In this document: positions 1 through 8,525 of the stretch, piece by piece | Layout: the number at the start of each line of letters is the position of its first letter | Numbering within the stretch: the stretch's first letter is position 1 | NCBI GenBank assembly: GCA_963734815.1 | Contig: CAVTIH010000002.1 | Coordinates: 1,612,001 to 1,676,000, forward strand | Reading direction: 5' to 3' | Origin: Palsa-744 sp963734815 | GTDB taxonomy: Bacteria > Actinomycetota > Thermoleophilia > Solirubrobacterales > Solirubrobacteraceae | DNA length: 64,000 bases | Notes under the pieces: model-generated | Database searches by the model: none | The model's input: only the letters and a program-made list of their open reading frames with translations | Told to the model about the DNA's origin: nothing | Translations under genes and position numbers: made by a program

Positions 1-272
1 TGGAGAGCGTTTCCAAGGCCCTGGCGATTTCCCCTCGGCAGCTACAGCGCATCTACGCGCAGTTCGGCGACACCACCTTCCACGATGACCTCGTTGGTAG
101 GCGCCTGGAAGCCGCTGCCCGGCTTCTGGCCACGCCCTCGATCACGGTGCGTGATGTGGCACAGCGAGTCGGCTTTCACCAGTCGCCTCACTTCGCTCGC
201 GCGTTCCGGCGCAGCTACGGGGTTTCACCCTCGACCTATCGTGCCAAGCTGGATCGGGCAACGTCGCTATGA
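1..272 (+). CDS. AraC-family transcription regulator, C-terminal end (5' truncated by window)
   Basis: The frame that starts at base 3 is open and ends in TGA at 270-272. It encodes about 89 residues of a double helix-turn-helix domain of the AraC/XylS type. The second helix-turn-helix shows the usual 'DVAQRVGFHQSPHFARAFRR' stretch followed by 'YGVSPSTYR'. Known family role: DNA-binding transcription activator whose missing N-terminal part senses an effector. The stop codon overlaps the ATG of the next gene (ATGA), so the two are probably translated together. The effector and targets cannot be inferred. Confidence 0.85.
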   Translation, partial: ESVSKALAISPRQLQRIYAQFGDTTFHDDLVGRRLEAAARLLATPSITVRDVAQRVGFHQSPHFARAFRRSYGVSPSTYRAKLDRATSL

Positions 273-1042
273 GGCGCCAGCCGCCATCGCCCATGAACCA
301 ACCATGCATCACCATCAATCAGCCCAGACCGGAGCCAAGGACAAACGGCAAGCGTAAGCAGATCCTCGTCATCGAGTCCGACTGTGACCTCGGCCAGACA
401 ATCGTTGACCAACTGGTCGCCGACGAGCACCCCGCCAAGCTCGCACTCAGCGCCAACCACGCCGAGACACTGGCGAGCAGGGAACCACCGAGGCTCGTAG
501 TGCTCGGAGAACTCGACACACCGCGCGGCGCCCTCGATCTGCTGAGGACGATCCACAACAGCGACCCGGAGGCATCCCCCTGGCAGGAGGATGTGCCGGT
601 GATCGTGCTCAGCCCGACCAGCCAGGAGCCCGACCTGCTGCGGGCCTTCGAGGCCGGCGCCGACGATTTCTTGGCCCGCCCCGCCCGATACCTGGAGCTG
701 CGAGCACGACTGCGCGCCGTCCTACGCCGGGTCGAGCGCCCCATGCACAATCAGGTGCTCCGGGTCGGTCCGCTGACGATCGACACCACCGCCTACGCAG
801 CAAGCCTCCACGACACGCGCCTCGACCTACGCCACATGGAGTACAACCTGCTCGTCCACCTCGCCAGCGACCCCCGGCGCGTGTTCCGCAAGCAGGAGCT
901 ATTGCGTGCGGTCTGGGGATACCCGGTGGTTTGCTCCACACGCACGCTCGACAGCCACGCCAGCCGCCTACGCGGTAAGCTCGCCGCCAGCGGCGAACGG
1001 TGGGTCATCAACCAGCGCGGCGTGGGGTATAGGTTGATCTGA
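269..1042 (+). CDS. Atypical OmpR/PhoB-type response regulator
   Basis: The 257-aa protein has a receiver-like domain (about residues 30-145) and a C-terminal winged helix (about 165-257) of the OmpR/PhoB class, with 'VFRKQELLRAVWG' and the final 'RGVGYRLI'. The receiver is unusual. The position of the phospho-accepting Asp reads Glu ('VVLGELDTPRG'), and the conserved Lys before the final Pro reads Arg ('FLARPAR'). This suggests phosphorylation-independent control, which is inference. No histidine kinase lies nearby. The start overlaps the AraC-type stop; an in-frame ATG at 293 is an alternative start. Confidence 0.8.
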   Translation: MRRQPPSPMNQPCITINQPRPEPRTNGKRKQILVIESDCDLGQTIVDQLVADEHPAKLALSANHAETLASREPPRLVVLGELDTPRGALDLLRTIHNSDPEASPWQEDVPVIVLSPTSQEPDLLRAFEAGADDFLARPARYLELRARLRAVLRRVERPMHNQVLRVGPLTIDTTAYAASLHDTRLDLRHMEYNLLVHLASDPRRVFRKQELLRAVWGYPVVCSTRTLDSHASRLRGKLAASGERWVINQRGVGYRLI

Positions 1043-1156
1043 GGCAGCCGGCAGGCCCGACCAGTCGCCCAATGGCACTTGTGCGACGCGGCGGCAGTGG
1101 GCTTCAGATCATGGTCTAGTACGCGAGTCGAGCGAGTAGCGTATTCTTCGCACAAC

Positions 1157-2302
1157 ATGACCGAGACCCCTGCTCCCGCTGACGAGACTCAAGAGCCGAC
1201 CCTCGATCCTATCTCCCGCGAGGAAGGCTTTGAGGACATCGACGAGCGAGAGGAGATAGCACCCCTTCACTACGGCATCACGTCATTTGGAGCCGACTTT
1301 CCAGTCGATAGCCTTGTAAAGCGACTGGATGTCCGAGACATCGTTGTGCCAACGTTTGATCCAGACGGTAGCGACTCCGACTCCAGTATCGTCGGATTTC
1401 AACGTGACTTTGTCTGGACGAAGCCGCAGTGTGACCGCTTTATCGAGTCGCTTCTACTCGGGTTTCCGGTACCCGGCATTTTCTTGGTACAGGGCTCAGA
1501 AGGTGTCTACCTCGTGCTCGATGGTCAGCAGCGCTTGCGCGCGCTCCACGCCTTCTATAAGGGCACGCTACGCGAAAAAACATTCCGTCTCCAACAGGTA
1601 CAGAGTGACTTCCAAGGTCTGACCTACGAGATGCTTCCGCCCGATGTGCGGCGGCGTCTCGATAACAGCATCATTCACGCGACTGTGGTCAAGCAAGAGA
1701 TCCCGTCCGACGACCAGAGTGGCATATACATGATCTTCGAGAGATTGAACACGGGAGGCACACTTCTTCAGCCGCAAGAGATCCGGGTAGCACTTTTCAA
1801 TGGCGCGTTGATCGAACTCCTCCGTAATCTAAATAATGATGAGGATTGGCGCGCCCTCTGCGGACCGCGATCCAAGCGTCTCAAGGATCAAGAGCTTATC
1901 CTCAGATTCTTCGCCTTTCGTTCCAAAGGCAACTCCTACGAGGCGCCTATGAAGGAGTTTCTAAATCAATATACAGGTTGGAACCGCGACCTTAAACATG
2001 AATCGGCCAAGGAGCTTACCGAGGCGTTTTCGTCAACCGTCCACACAATTCGGGAACAGCTCGGCGATGGTGCGTTTCGTTTGGTTCGAGCCGTAAATGC
2101 TGCCGTCCTTGATTCGGTTATGACCGTCGTAGCGGAAGGCATAGCGTCAGGTAATTTGCACAAAGGGAAAGCCCTTCGGACGGGATACACGCAACTCACT
2201 AGCGACAAAGAATATCTCTCGGCCGTTGAGAGTGCTACTGCTCGTGAAGAGCAAGTGGCAACACGACTCAATCGGGCTCGTCACTATCTCCATGCAAAGT
2301 AG
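1157..2302 (+). CDS. DUF262 (GmrS/ParB-like) domain protein
   Basis: The 381-aa protein starts at ATG 1157; an upstream in-frame ATG at 1079 has no family sequence behind it. It contains the DUF262 fold: a 'GFQRDFVWTKPQCDRFIESL' region near residues 78-97 and the hallmark 'LDGQQRLRAL' near residues 120-130. DUF262 is the ParB/sulfiredoxin-like domain found in GmrSD-type modification-dependent restriction enzymes and related conflict systems. Only the N-terminal DUF262 part and a helical C-terminal region are visible; there is no HNH (GmrD) half. The downstream HEPN gene starts within its stop codon (TAGTG). The base composition is clearly more AT-rich than in neighbouring genes, which suggests transfer. 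Confidence 0.85.
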   Translation: MTETPAPADETQEPTLDPISREEGFEDIDEREEIAPLHYGITSFGADFPVDSLVKRLDVRDIVVPTFDPDGSDSDSSIVGFQRDFVWTKPQCDRFIESLLLGFPVPGIFLVQGSEGVYLVLDGQQRLRALHAFYKGTLREKTFRLQQVQSDFQGLTYEMLPPDVRRRLDNSIIHATVVKQEIPSDDQSGIYMIFERLNTGGTLLQPQEIRVALFNGALIELLRNLNNDEDWRALCGPRSKRLKDQELILRFFAFRSKGNSYEAPMKEFLNQYTGWNRDLKHESAKELTEAFSSTVHTIREQLGDGAFRLVRAVNAAVLDSVMTVVAEGIASGNLHKGKALRTGYTQLTSDKEYLSAVESATAREEQVATRLNRARHYLHAK

Positions 2303-2763
2303 TGAGCCTTCCTTGGCCCGCCCAACAACTGGTAAAAGAACTTGACGACCTATTCGTGCGTGCCCGCGCTCAACCGGACCTTGAGGTCCAATCGGACTAT
2401 GCAAAGTTCCTTGTGATCCGAGTAAGTGGGATCATCGAACAAACCATCACGGAGATCGTCTCGTCATACGCTCAGTCACGCGCACACCAGTCCATTGTTG
2501 AACACGTCGACTGGCGCATGAACGCCTTTCAGAATCCAACCATAGAGCGAATACTTCAGTTAGTAGGTTCCTTCCAGCGTAACTGGAGAACCAAACTCGA
2601 AGCTGAACTAACCAAGGAAGAGCGCGAAGCGCTTGGTAGCATCAACGCTCAACGCAACAAGATCGCACACGGCCAGCAGTCGACCATATCACTCGGCCAG
2701 ATCGATCAGTATTACAAGCAGGCGAAGACACTGCTCAACAAGATCTCGAGGCTCTTTGCGTAG
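2302..2763 (+). CDS. HEPN-domain protein, probable RNase partner of the DUF262 protein
   Basis: This 153-aa all-helical protein starts at a GTG overlapping the preceding stop. Near residues 117-123 it has 'RNKIAHG', which fits the R-X4-H catalytic motif of HEPN ribonucleases. The N-terminal half ('FLVIRVSGIIEQTITEIV') resembles the MAE_28990/RiboL-PSP groups of HEPN proteins, which are known from toxin and anti-phage systems. Whether it acts alone or as the effector of the DUF262 protein is inference. It shares the AT-rich composition of its partner. Confidence 0.75.
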   Translation: MSLPWPAQQLVKELDDLFVRARAQPDLEVQSDYAKFLVIRVSGIIEQTITEIVSSYAQSRAHQSIVEHVDWRMNAFQNPTIERILQLVGSFQRNWRTKLEAELTKEEREALGSINAQRNKIAHGQQSTISLGQIDQYYKQAKTLLNKISRLFA

Positions 2764-2997
2764 TTTGCTACAACGGGGTCAGCTCGCTGGGCAGTGTGTC
2801 AAACACCGTTTGCAGGCTTGGCGAGGGGTTTGAAAGCTGCCCTACCAAGCACAGCGAAATGTGGAGAGGTCCGTCCGCACTGCTCGACTGCTGCTGTCGC
2901 GCGCAGCCCGCTCCCCGACGTCGGCTACGAGATCGGCATAGCTTCCAGCTATAGATAGCGGACGGTCGGATCGGTGCAGCCAGCCGGCAGCCCCCGC

Positions 2998-3411
2998 TCA
3001 CCGAATCGGCACAGAGACTTGTCCCTTCAGCTTGGCTTCTGACCGCCGCTCTTGCCGTCTGAGTTCTTCCTGGCTCCTCTGGAAGCTGTGATTGATTTCT
3101 TGATCAGTCTTCCTGACTGCGCTGTTGACACCCGCCGCTATCAAGACTACCCAAAGCACGGGGACCACAATAGAGGTCACAATCACCCCAACACCATGTT
3201 TAGCCGCCCATCTGTTGGGTCTCGTGACAGCAACGATGCCGAGGATAAAGCCGATGGGCGGCATCAATACCGCCGTCATGTACCCGACCATGATCAGCCC
3301 CTTGGGTCTGTCGGCTTCCATCAGTCCGGCACGAGGTTTGAGCCGATCTACCTCGCCCATGATCGCGGTATCGGCATGGCGCGGGGCCAACTTGAGGTCT
3401 GACTCGTCCAA
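2998..3411 (-). CDS. Small membrane protein, unknown function
   Basis: The 137-aa reading frame starts at TTG 3411; an ATG at 3360 is an alternative start. The middle holds two hydrophobic segments: about residues 41-63 ('GLIMVGYMTAVLMPPIGFIL') and about 73-95 ('VGVIVTSIVVPVLWVVLIAA'). A highly charged tail follows ('RSQEELRRQERRSEAKLK'). The layout, a short cytoplasmic head, two membrane passes and a charged tail, resembles the DUF4190-like small membrane proteins of actinobacteria, but I cannot assign a family firmly. Confidence 0.6.
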   Translation of the reverse strand: MDESDLKLAPRHADTAIMGEVDRLKPRAGLMEADRPKGLIMVGYMTAVLMPPIGFILGIVAVTRPNRWAAKHGVGVIVTSIVVPVLWVVLIAAGVNSAVRKTDQEINHSFQRSQEELRRQERRSEAKLKGQVSVPIR

Positions 3412-3603
3412 CGGGTCCGACGCCCATTGCCGCTTGTGCGACTAGCCTGATACACGCTTACGTACTTCTCCGAAGCCTTTACATCGTCTGCACGTAATGA
3501 GTCCGGTCCCACCACACCCCGAACATCGTGGTCCGCCCCATCCCTTGTACCCGTGGCCGATCGCTAGGGTTCACAACAGCGATCCGCGTGGTACCGTTGC
3601 TCG

Positions 3604-3843
3604 GTGCCGTTGGAGCCCAAGGTTCTCATGCAGGTGCCCTGCGAGCAGTGCAAGGGCACGGGTCGCATTCCGTGGGCTGGGGCTCCGACAGGTGGCTTTG
3701 TGATGGGCAGCACCGACAAGCCATGCCCTGAGTGCGCGGAGAAGGGCTACTTTGTTACCGGCGTATCGCTCGCCGACCTTCGGGGCCTGCTCAACAAAAG
3801 TCGTGCGGCGAAAGCGCCGCGAGAGGCTAGGACAGACGAGTAG
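3604..3843 (+). CDS. Small Cys-rich protein with DnaJ-like zinc motif
   Basis: The 79-aa reading frame has a GTG start at 3604. It contains two Cys pairs: 'CEQCKGTGRIP' (residues 13-23) and 'CPECAEKGYF' (about 40-49). These match the CxxCxGxG half-sites of DnaJ-type zinc fingers, so a single zinc-binding site is likely. No J domain is present. Its 3' end overlaps the convergent gene by about 17 bases. Function unknown. Confidence 0.5.
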   Translation: MPLEPKVLMQVPCEQCKGTGRIPWAGAPTGGFVMGSTDKPCPECAEKGYFVTGVSLADLRGLLNKSRAAKAPREARTDE

Positions 3844-4217
3844 CCGAACGCAGATGCTTTTCCAGCTCGTGGGCTTGAGCGCGTTGCTCCTGCTCAATCT
3901 CTCCGGCCTCCACGAACGCGGCTTCGAGGGCTGCGCGCAGCGTGGCCGCATCGGGCCACGGTTTAGCAAGGTCCGCCAGCACGATGCTTCCCGACTCTAT
4001 AGCTTGTTCCATTGCCGCTCTCGATGAGGCGACCAGGATTGAGGGAGACGGAGATTTTGTCGTCCAGGTCGTTGACTCGTGCCGAGATTATCGGACCGAG
4101 ATATGGCACATGCTGGGACTGGAAGAAGGCCGGAATAATGACGAGGAATCGTTCTCCGTCGAACCCTGTCTCTAGAGCCTCCCAGTGGACAACGCCGATT
4201 GTGTTGTCGCGCGCCAT
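3827..4217 (-). pseudogene. Hypothetical gene, probably split by a frameshift
   Basis: Two overlapping minus-strand frames together look like one gene. The first (4217 to about 4010) begins 'MARDNTIGVVHWEALETGFD' and is protein-like up to 'NPGRLIESG'. The second (start 4012, stop 3827) gives 'MEQAIESGSIVLADLAKPW' and a Glu-rich helical tail. The first frame loses its protein-like character in the overlap, so a 1-base shift near 4010-4025 is the simplest reading. Two genuinely overlapping genes cannot be excluded. It lies 11 bases downstream of the 4507-4229 gene and probably shares its operon. Confidence 0.4.
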
Positions 4218-4228
4218 ACAGCAGTCAG

Positions 4229-4507
4229 CTACGTCCAGTCATCGAGATCGATGGGGCGCTCGCCAAAACCAGGGGCATAGTCGACGTCTGGATTAAACCC
4301 AGAGTCGTACCGCTGCTGCCGGGCGAGTGCGGCTTCGATCATGGCCTGCTGCCGCGCGTCCTGATCCCTGTCCCGTCGTACGCTCCGCGCGTAGCTTGCG
4401 ACGCCTGTGGCCGCGCTCACTACGGCAGCGCTCGCGCTAATGACGTCAACTGCGCTCTCGCGCAAGTCCTGATGTTCTCGTTCGCGGCTGGCCGGGTCAT
4501 CGGTCAT
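4229..4507 (-). CDS. Hypothetical small protein
   Basis: This 92-aa frame begins at ATG 4507 ('MTDDPASREREHQDLRESAV'). The longer open frame upstream to 4618 looks non-coding. A charged head is followed by an Ala/Ser/Val-rich stretch ('VISASAAVVSAATGVASYAR'), possibly a weak membrane helix, and then a charged tail. The following gene starts 11 bases after its stop, so the two are likely co-transcribed. No family recognised. Confidence 0.45.
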   Translation of the reverse strand: MTDDPASREREHQDLRESAVDVISASAAVVSAATGVASYARSVRRDRDQDARQQAMIEAALARQQRYDSGFNPDVDYAPGFGERPIDLDDWT

Positions 4508-4657
4508 AGCTGACTCCACAACGGTTGTTTCGTTAATGCATACCACACGCAGCAGACAGCAAGTCAATCCTCTCGGTCGAAGTGCGCCCCGAGCAAGTTG
4601 GCGATCGATCTGCGGCACCCCAACCCACGACCTTGACAGCAGGTGCGTCGGGGCTCA

Positions 4658-5032
4658 TCATGGAGTCGAGACATCGCACGCCAGCACGTACCTCCCCCGC
4701 TCGATCCGCACGAGTCGACGCGAAGAACCCGAGACATTGGAAGCAAGGGCACCCCTGATCGACGACCAGGCCACCGGCTCGCCCAGCGATGCCTCAACGG
4801 CTGCGTGGATGTCCTTGGCCCGCATCGGCTCGTCTTGATCGGCCAGCACGTGGACGACGGCCTTCAGCACCCAGCCTGGCCGGCGAGGCCGCTGCCGACA
4901 CGCCACAGCCTGCCGCCGAGGCCCGCCGCTGGCCTGCACAGCGGCCAGTTTCTCGGCCAGACGGCCCAGCGACCCCTGTAGATCGTGGTTCGATAGAACT
5001 CCGATTAGGTCCATCGCTCCGGAAACCCGCAT
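4658..5032 (-). CDS. Winged-helix DNA-binding protein, HARE-HTH-like
   Basis: The 124-aa protein has a helical N-terminus and, from about residue 50, a winged-helix-like region. In it, 'VVHVLADQDEPMRAKDIHAA' is followed by 'SSIRGALASN' and an 'RIERGRYVLA' wing. This order (helix, recognition helix, strand ending in Gly-x-Tyr) is like HARE-HTH and related HTH modules that occur beside modification or restriction enzymes. An alternative start is ATG 5014. The neighbouring AAA ATPase lies 150 bases downstream on the same strand. Confidence 0.6.
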   Translation of the reverse strand: MRVSGAMDLIGVLSNHDLQGSLGRLAEKLAAVQASGGPRRQAVACRQRPRRPGWVLKAVVHVLADQDEPMRAKDIHAAVEASLGEPVAWSSIRGALASNVSGSSRRLVRIERGRYVLACDVSTP

Positions 5033-5185
5033 CGGTCGGAATCATGATGTCCTGAGAACGAGTTCTGGGCTGTTCGAGTGTCCCGCCATGAGCGCATAAG
5101 CCGGTCGGACGAGGCTCATCGAGGGGTTGTGCAGTCGCAGGATTGAATGCGTCAGCGGGCTGGGCGAGAAGCCTCACGGCGCCGA

Positions 5186-6301
5186 TCAGGCGTCGATGGC
5201 TGAGTGCTGGCGGAGGTACTCGCGGAGGTAGGGCAGCGCGAAGTCGACGTAGCCGTGGCGGGTGGGGTGGATGAGCTCGGCTGCGATCAGCCGTAGGCGG
5301 TACTGGCTGGCGTAGTTCACGTCGGCACCGAGGCGCTGCTGGATGTCGGCCATCCTGGACGGGCTGTCGTCCTGGGCCATCGCGAGCAGGAATGACTTGT
5401 CGATGTCCGAGGCGGCGCTGAGTGCCGGCTCGTGGATGAGCGCACCGAGCCGGCGCCGCGCTCGGGCGACCCCTTGGGTGGCGTCGGCGGCCGTGATCTC
5501 CGGTGCGGTTGGGTTCACCCGCCAAACCTGGGTGCCGACTAGCTGCAGCAGGAAGGGGTAGCCGCGGGCTCCGTCGACCATGATCCGCAGGGCCTCCTCG
5601 CCGATGCTACGGCCGGCTGCCCGGATCGGTTCGCGCAGCGCGCGTTCAACGTCGGCGCGCGCCACCGAGCCCAGGGTGTGCCGTTCGGCTCGGCGCAGGA
5701 ATGTGAGGACGTCGTCGTTGACGACGTCGCTGACGCTGGCAGCTAGGCCAGCACCGGCGAACGCCAGCTCGCGATTCTCGCGGAAGCTGTGCTGCACGAC
5801 GGTGGCTAGCTCGCGTAGCTCTTCGATTTGGTTGTGGTGGATCTCGTCAAGGGTGATCAGGACCCCGGTGCGCTGCTCGGCCAGCAGGTCGGTGAGCATC
5901 TCGAGCTGGTTACGCAGACCTGCTTGGACGACGTGCGCCTCGATCGTGCTCCAGGTGAGAGAGCCGAGATGAAGTGGAGCGCCCACGCCGCTCATGCGGC
6001 GCTGTACCGCCTTGGGGTCGAAGTCGCGAAGTAGCCGTGGGAGGTGCTGCTGGGTCATGCGCGACACGAAGCCGGGGGTGGCGGTCTCGCTGACGATGAG
6101 CCAGCCTCGCTCGCGTGCGCGGTCCTCGACGGCGTTGAGCATGACCGTCTTGCCGGCGCCGCGAGCGCCGGTGTAGAGCGTCGCGCGGCCCGCCGCTCCG
6201 GGGCCATCTTCAAGTGCCTCGGCGAAGTCATCGAGCAGGTCGTCGCGGCCGACGAGCAGCGGTGGGCTGACCCCGAAGCTCGCGTGGAATGGGTTGCTCA
6301 T
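5186..6301 (-). CDS. AAA ATPase, ORC1/CDC6-like (AAA_16 type)
   Basis: The 371-aa protein has a Walker A motif 'TGARGAGKT' near residues 44-52, Walker B 'VLITLDEIHHNQ' near 147-158 and a sensor region 'FAGAGLAASV'. A C-terminal winged helix ends in 'GYVDFALPYLREYLRQ'. The layout is that of orphan AAA ATPases found widely in actinobacteria, and substrate or partner is not evident. The start ATG 6301 follows an AT-rich leader. No obvious partner is adjacent apart from the small HTH gene downstream. Confidence 0.8.
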   Translation of the reverse strand: MSNPFHASFGVSPPLLVGRDDLLDDFAEALEDGPGAAGRATLYTGARGAGKTVMLNAVEDRARERGWLIVSETATPGFVSRMTQQHLPRLLRDFDPKAVQRRMSGVGAPLHLGSLTWSTIEAHVVQAGLRNQLEMLTDLLAEQRTGVLITLDEIHHNQIEELRELATVVQHSFRENRELAFAGAGLAASVSDVVNDDVLTFLRRAERHTLGSVARADVERALREPIRAAGRSIGEEALRIMVDGARGYPFLLQLVGTQVWRVNPTAPEITAADATQGVARARRRLGALIHEPALSAASDIDKSFLLAMAQDDSPSRMADIQQRLGADVNYASQYRLRLIAAELIHPTRHGYVDFALPYLREYLRQHSAIDA

Positions 6302-6550
6302 CCGACCACCATACCCGATCCTTTAGAGGTCTTTAGAGTTTTTAGATTCGATTAGAGGTGACTCAAGGGGCCGACGTCGGGTACGGCGCTGACCGCGGAG
6401 GCGTATCCGCACTCGACGTATTCCAAGACGAGCTCTCGCTGATCGGGCCGGCGTCGGCACACTCGTCGACGCTCAAATAGCTGCGACTCGCCTCCGGGCC
6501 TGAGTAGCCGGCCGGGAAGTACGCTTTCCGGGCTCGTGGCCGCCAGCGAC
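6302..6550. other. Intergenic stretch between ATPase gene and IS630 copy 1
   Basis: About 250 bases without a convincing gene. The first 60 bases upstream of the ATPase are AT-rich (repeated 'TTTAGAG') and probably hold its promoter. The rest is coding-like in composition but carries no credible frame, and may be debris. Confidence 0.4.
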
Positions 6551-7797
6551 TAGTGGAGCCGTCCGGAAGTGATGCGGCTCATGCGGCGATCGCGAGGGGC
6601 TGGGGTTCGTGCTGGGTGATCTTCTTGATCACTGCGTTGAGTTTGGCGCGGGTGAATGTCCACTCAAACGGCTGGGCGATGGTCCGGTAGTGCTGTCCGA
6701 AGTCCAGCAGGTGCCGGGCGAGTTGCGCGAGGCTGCCGAAGTCGTTGGGGGTCATCGCTTTGCGTTGCACGATCGAGAAGTAGATCTCGATCTGGTTCAG
6801 CCATGACGCGTGGACTGGCAGGTGGATTAGCCTCGCGTTCGGGTACTTCTTGGTCATCCGTGTGACCGATGCCTTGCCGCAGTGGCTGGACCCGTTGTCC
6901 ACGACCCAGTAGACGGTCCGCGCCGACTGGTATGGCTCGACGGTCATGACCTGATCCACGAGCTTGCCGAACGGGACGATCCCGGTCGTCTTCTCCACGC
7001 GATCGAACAGCTTGGCGTGGTGCACGTCCCACGCCGCCAGGTACGCGACGGTTCCTCCGCGCGCGTACTCGAACTCCAGCAGTCCGGGGCGGCCCGGTCC
7101 CGGTGCGACGGTCGGATGCTCCCGTCCGAGAGCTTGCAACTGACTCTTCTCGTCCGCGCTGATGACGTACTCGTCCGGGCGCAGTCGCTTGCCTGCGAAC
7201 GTCCGGGCATAGAGATCGAGCGCCCTGCCGGCCTTCTCAGCGAAGTCGGGGTCGCGCGGGAAGATCCAGGAGCGGGTCTGCCACGGCTTGATCGCGTCCT
7301 CGTGCAGCCAGCGCCAGATCGTCGACGCCGACGCGTCGGTCACGCCTCGCTCGATCACCAAACGGTGCAGCTCAACACGGGAGAATCGGGAGAGCGGCAC
7401 TTCGTGCGTGCGCGGCAACTCGCACGCGATCGCCTTGACCTCGGCTACCTGCTCCGGGGGGAAAACGGCACGGCCGACCCGACCGCGCATGATCCTCAAG
7501 CCCATCCAGCCGCTCAGCCCGGAACCGCTGTCTTCGCCGGGCGACGCTATCTGCAGAGCAGTCCAACCGGGCAGCGATATCGATGTCCTGGATTCCCTCA
7601 GCCGCGTACAGGACCATGCGCGCCCGCTGCACCGTCCGGAACGGCAACGTGACCGTGCTCGCACGCTGCTCGAGCTCAACCCGCTCCTGCTCAGTGAGTT
7701 CGATCACTTGGGTGCTGACCCTGGGCACAAGACATAATTCCGCGCGGGTGCCGCTATCCCTTCCAATAGTCCGCAGGACTTGCGGACACGTCCACTA
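6551..7797 (-). mobile_element. IS630-family insertion sequence, copy 1
   Basis: The 1247-bp element, counting the TA at each end, is identical as far as I could compare to the copy at 51342-52588. The imperfect terminal inverted repeats read TAGTGGAGCCGTCCGGAAGT on the left and TAGTGGACGTGTCCGCAAGT as the complement of the right end. Both copies sit in a CTAG target with the central TA duplicated, as is known for IS630/Tc1-type transposons. Bases immediately outside the CTAG differ between copies, which confirms the ends. Confidence 0.92.
6579..7728 (-). CDS. IS630-family transposase (two frames joined by frameshift)
   Basis: The first frame (7728-7372) encodes the N-terminal helix-turn-helix ('DIDIAARLDCSADSVARRRQ'). 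The second (to 6579) encodes the DDE domain: Asp in 'VISADEKS', Asp in 'WVVDNGSSH' and Glu in 'SWLNQIEIYFS'. The two overlap in phase-shifted form around a run of C and T (complement of 7456-7465), the likely site of programmed frameshifting as used by IS630 members. The enzyme moves the element by cut-and-paste into TA. Confidence 0.85.
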
Positions 7798-7828
7798 GCG
7801 AAAGGCGGTAGCACGGGAGGCGAACCAG

Positions 7829-8107
7829 ATGCCGAACCAACAGCGCGACGTTTTCATTTGCCACGCGAGCGAGGACAAGGGTGTGATCGCGCGCCCCCTC
7901 GCGGAAGCTCTACGTGAACGAGGGCACGACGTGTGGTTCGATGAGTTCGAGCTAGAGATCGGGGACGGCCTGAGACATGAGATCGACCGCGGCCTCGCTA
8001 TGTCCCGCTTCGGGGTTGTCATCCTGAGCCCGAGCTTCTTCGAGAAGAAATGGGCACAGCGAGAGCTCGCGCTCCCGGACGCGCTGCCGAAAACTTGCTG
8101 CGCTTAG
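7829..8107 (+). pseudogene. TIR-domain protein, truncated
   Basis: A GGGAGG ribosome site (7817-7822) precedes ATG 7829. The first ~80 residues are a clear TIR domain: 'DVFICHASEDKGVIARPLAE', 'VWFDEFELEIGDGL', then 'GVVILSPSFFEKKWAQREL' with the catalytic-type Glu in the WxxxEL helix. The frame then leaves the domain and stops at 8107, exactly where an IS66 transposase relic begins. TIR proteins are NADases or scaffolds in anti-phage systems. This one has lost the end of the domain and any partner domain, so it is probably inactive. Confidence 0.8.
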
Positions 8108-8290
8108 GTGTGCTTGGCGGATCCGAGCTCGGCGAAAGCGCGAGGAGTTGCGCGAGCCCTTCTTCAGCTCGCGCTCGAGCTTCTCCACCCGCGCTTCGAA
8201 CTGCTGGATGCCACGGTCCATCCCCAGCAACACCTCGACGACGACCTCCCGCCCAGCGTCATAGACCGCCTCCGCCTCAGCACGCTCCAC
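8085..8290 (-). pseudogene. IS66-family transposase (TnpC) N-terminal relic
   Basis: On the minus strand, 8290 to about 8145 reads a coiled-coil start 'RGIQQFEARVEKLERELKKG' followed by 'SRNSS'. After a 1-base shift the sequence continues 'LSPSSDPP'. This is the diagnostic N-terminus of IS66 transposases (…N-S-R-N-S-S…P-P-S-S-D-P-P). The rest of the element is missing. It abuts the truncated TIR gene and marks the deletion or insertion that destroyed it. Confidence 0.6.
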
Positions 8291-8525
8291 GCATAGAAGT
8301 TCGACGCGCCGGGATTATGTCCCCCAGACCAACTGAACGGGTACGACTTTGTGTTATCGGGCGGGGCCTGCCAGGCGTCGAGGCCATGACGATCTGCCGC
8401 AGCCGAACCTGTTGCGCTTGTCGCCGACCCCACCAGTTCGCGCGAAAACGACTGGTCTGTTTCCGCTACAGTCGCCTCTCGCGCCGCCGTGTCGGCGGCG
8501 AGCTCAATTAAGGGGTAGACGGCCG

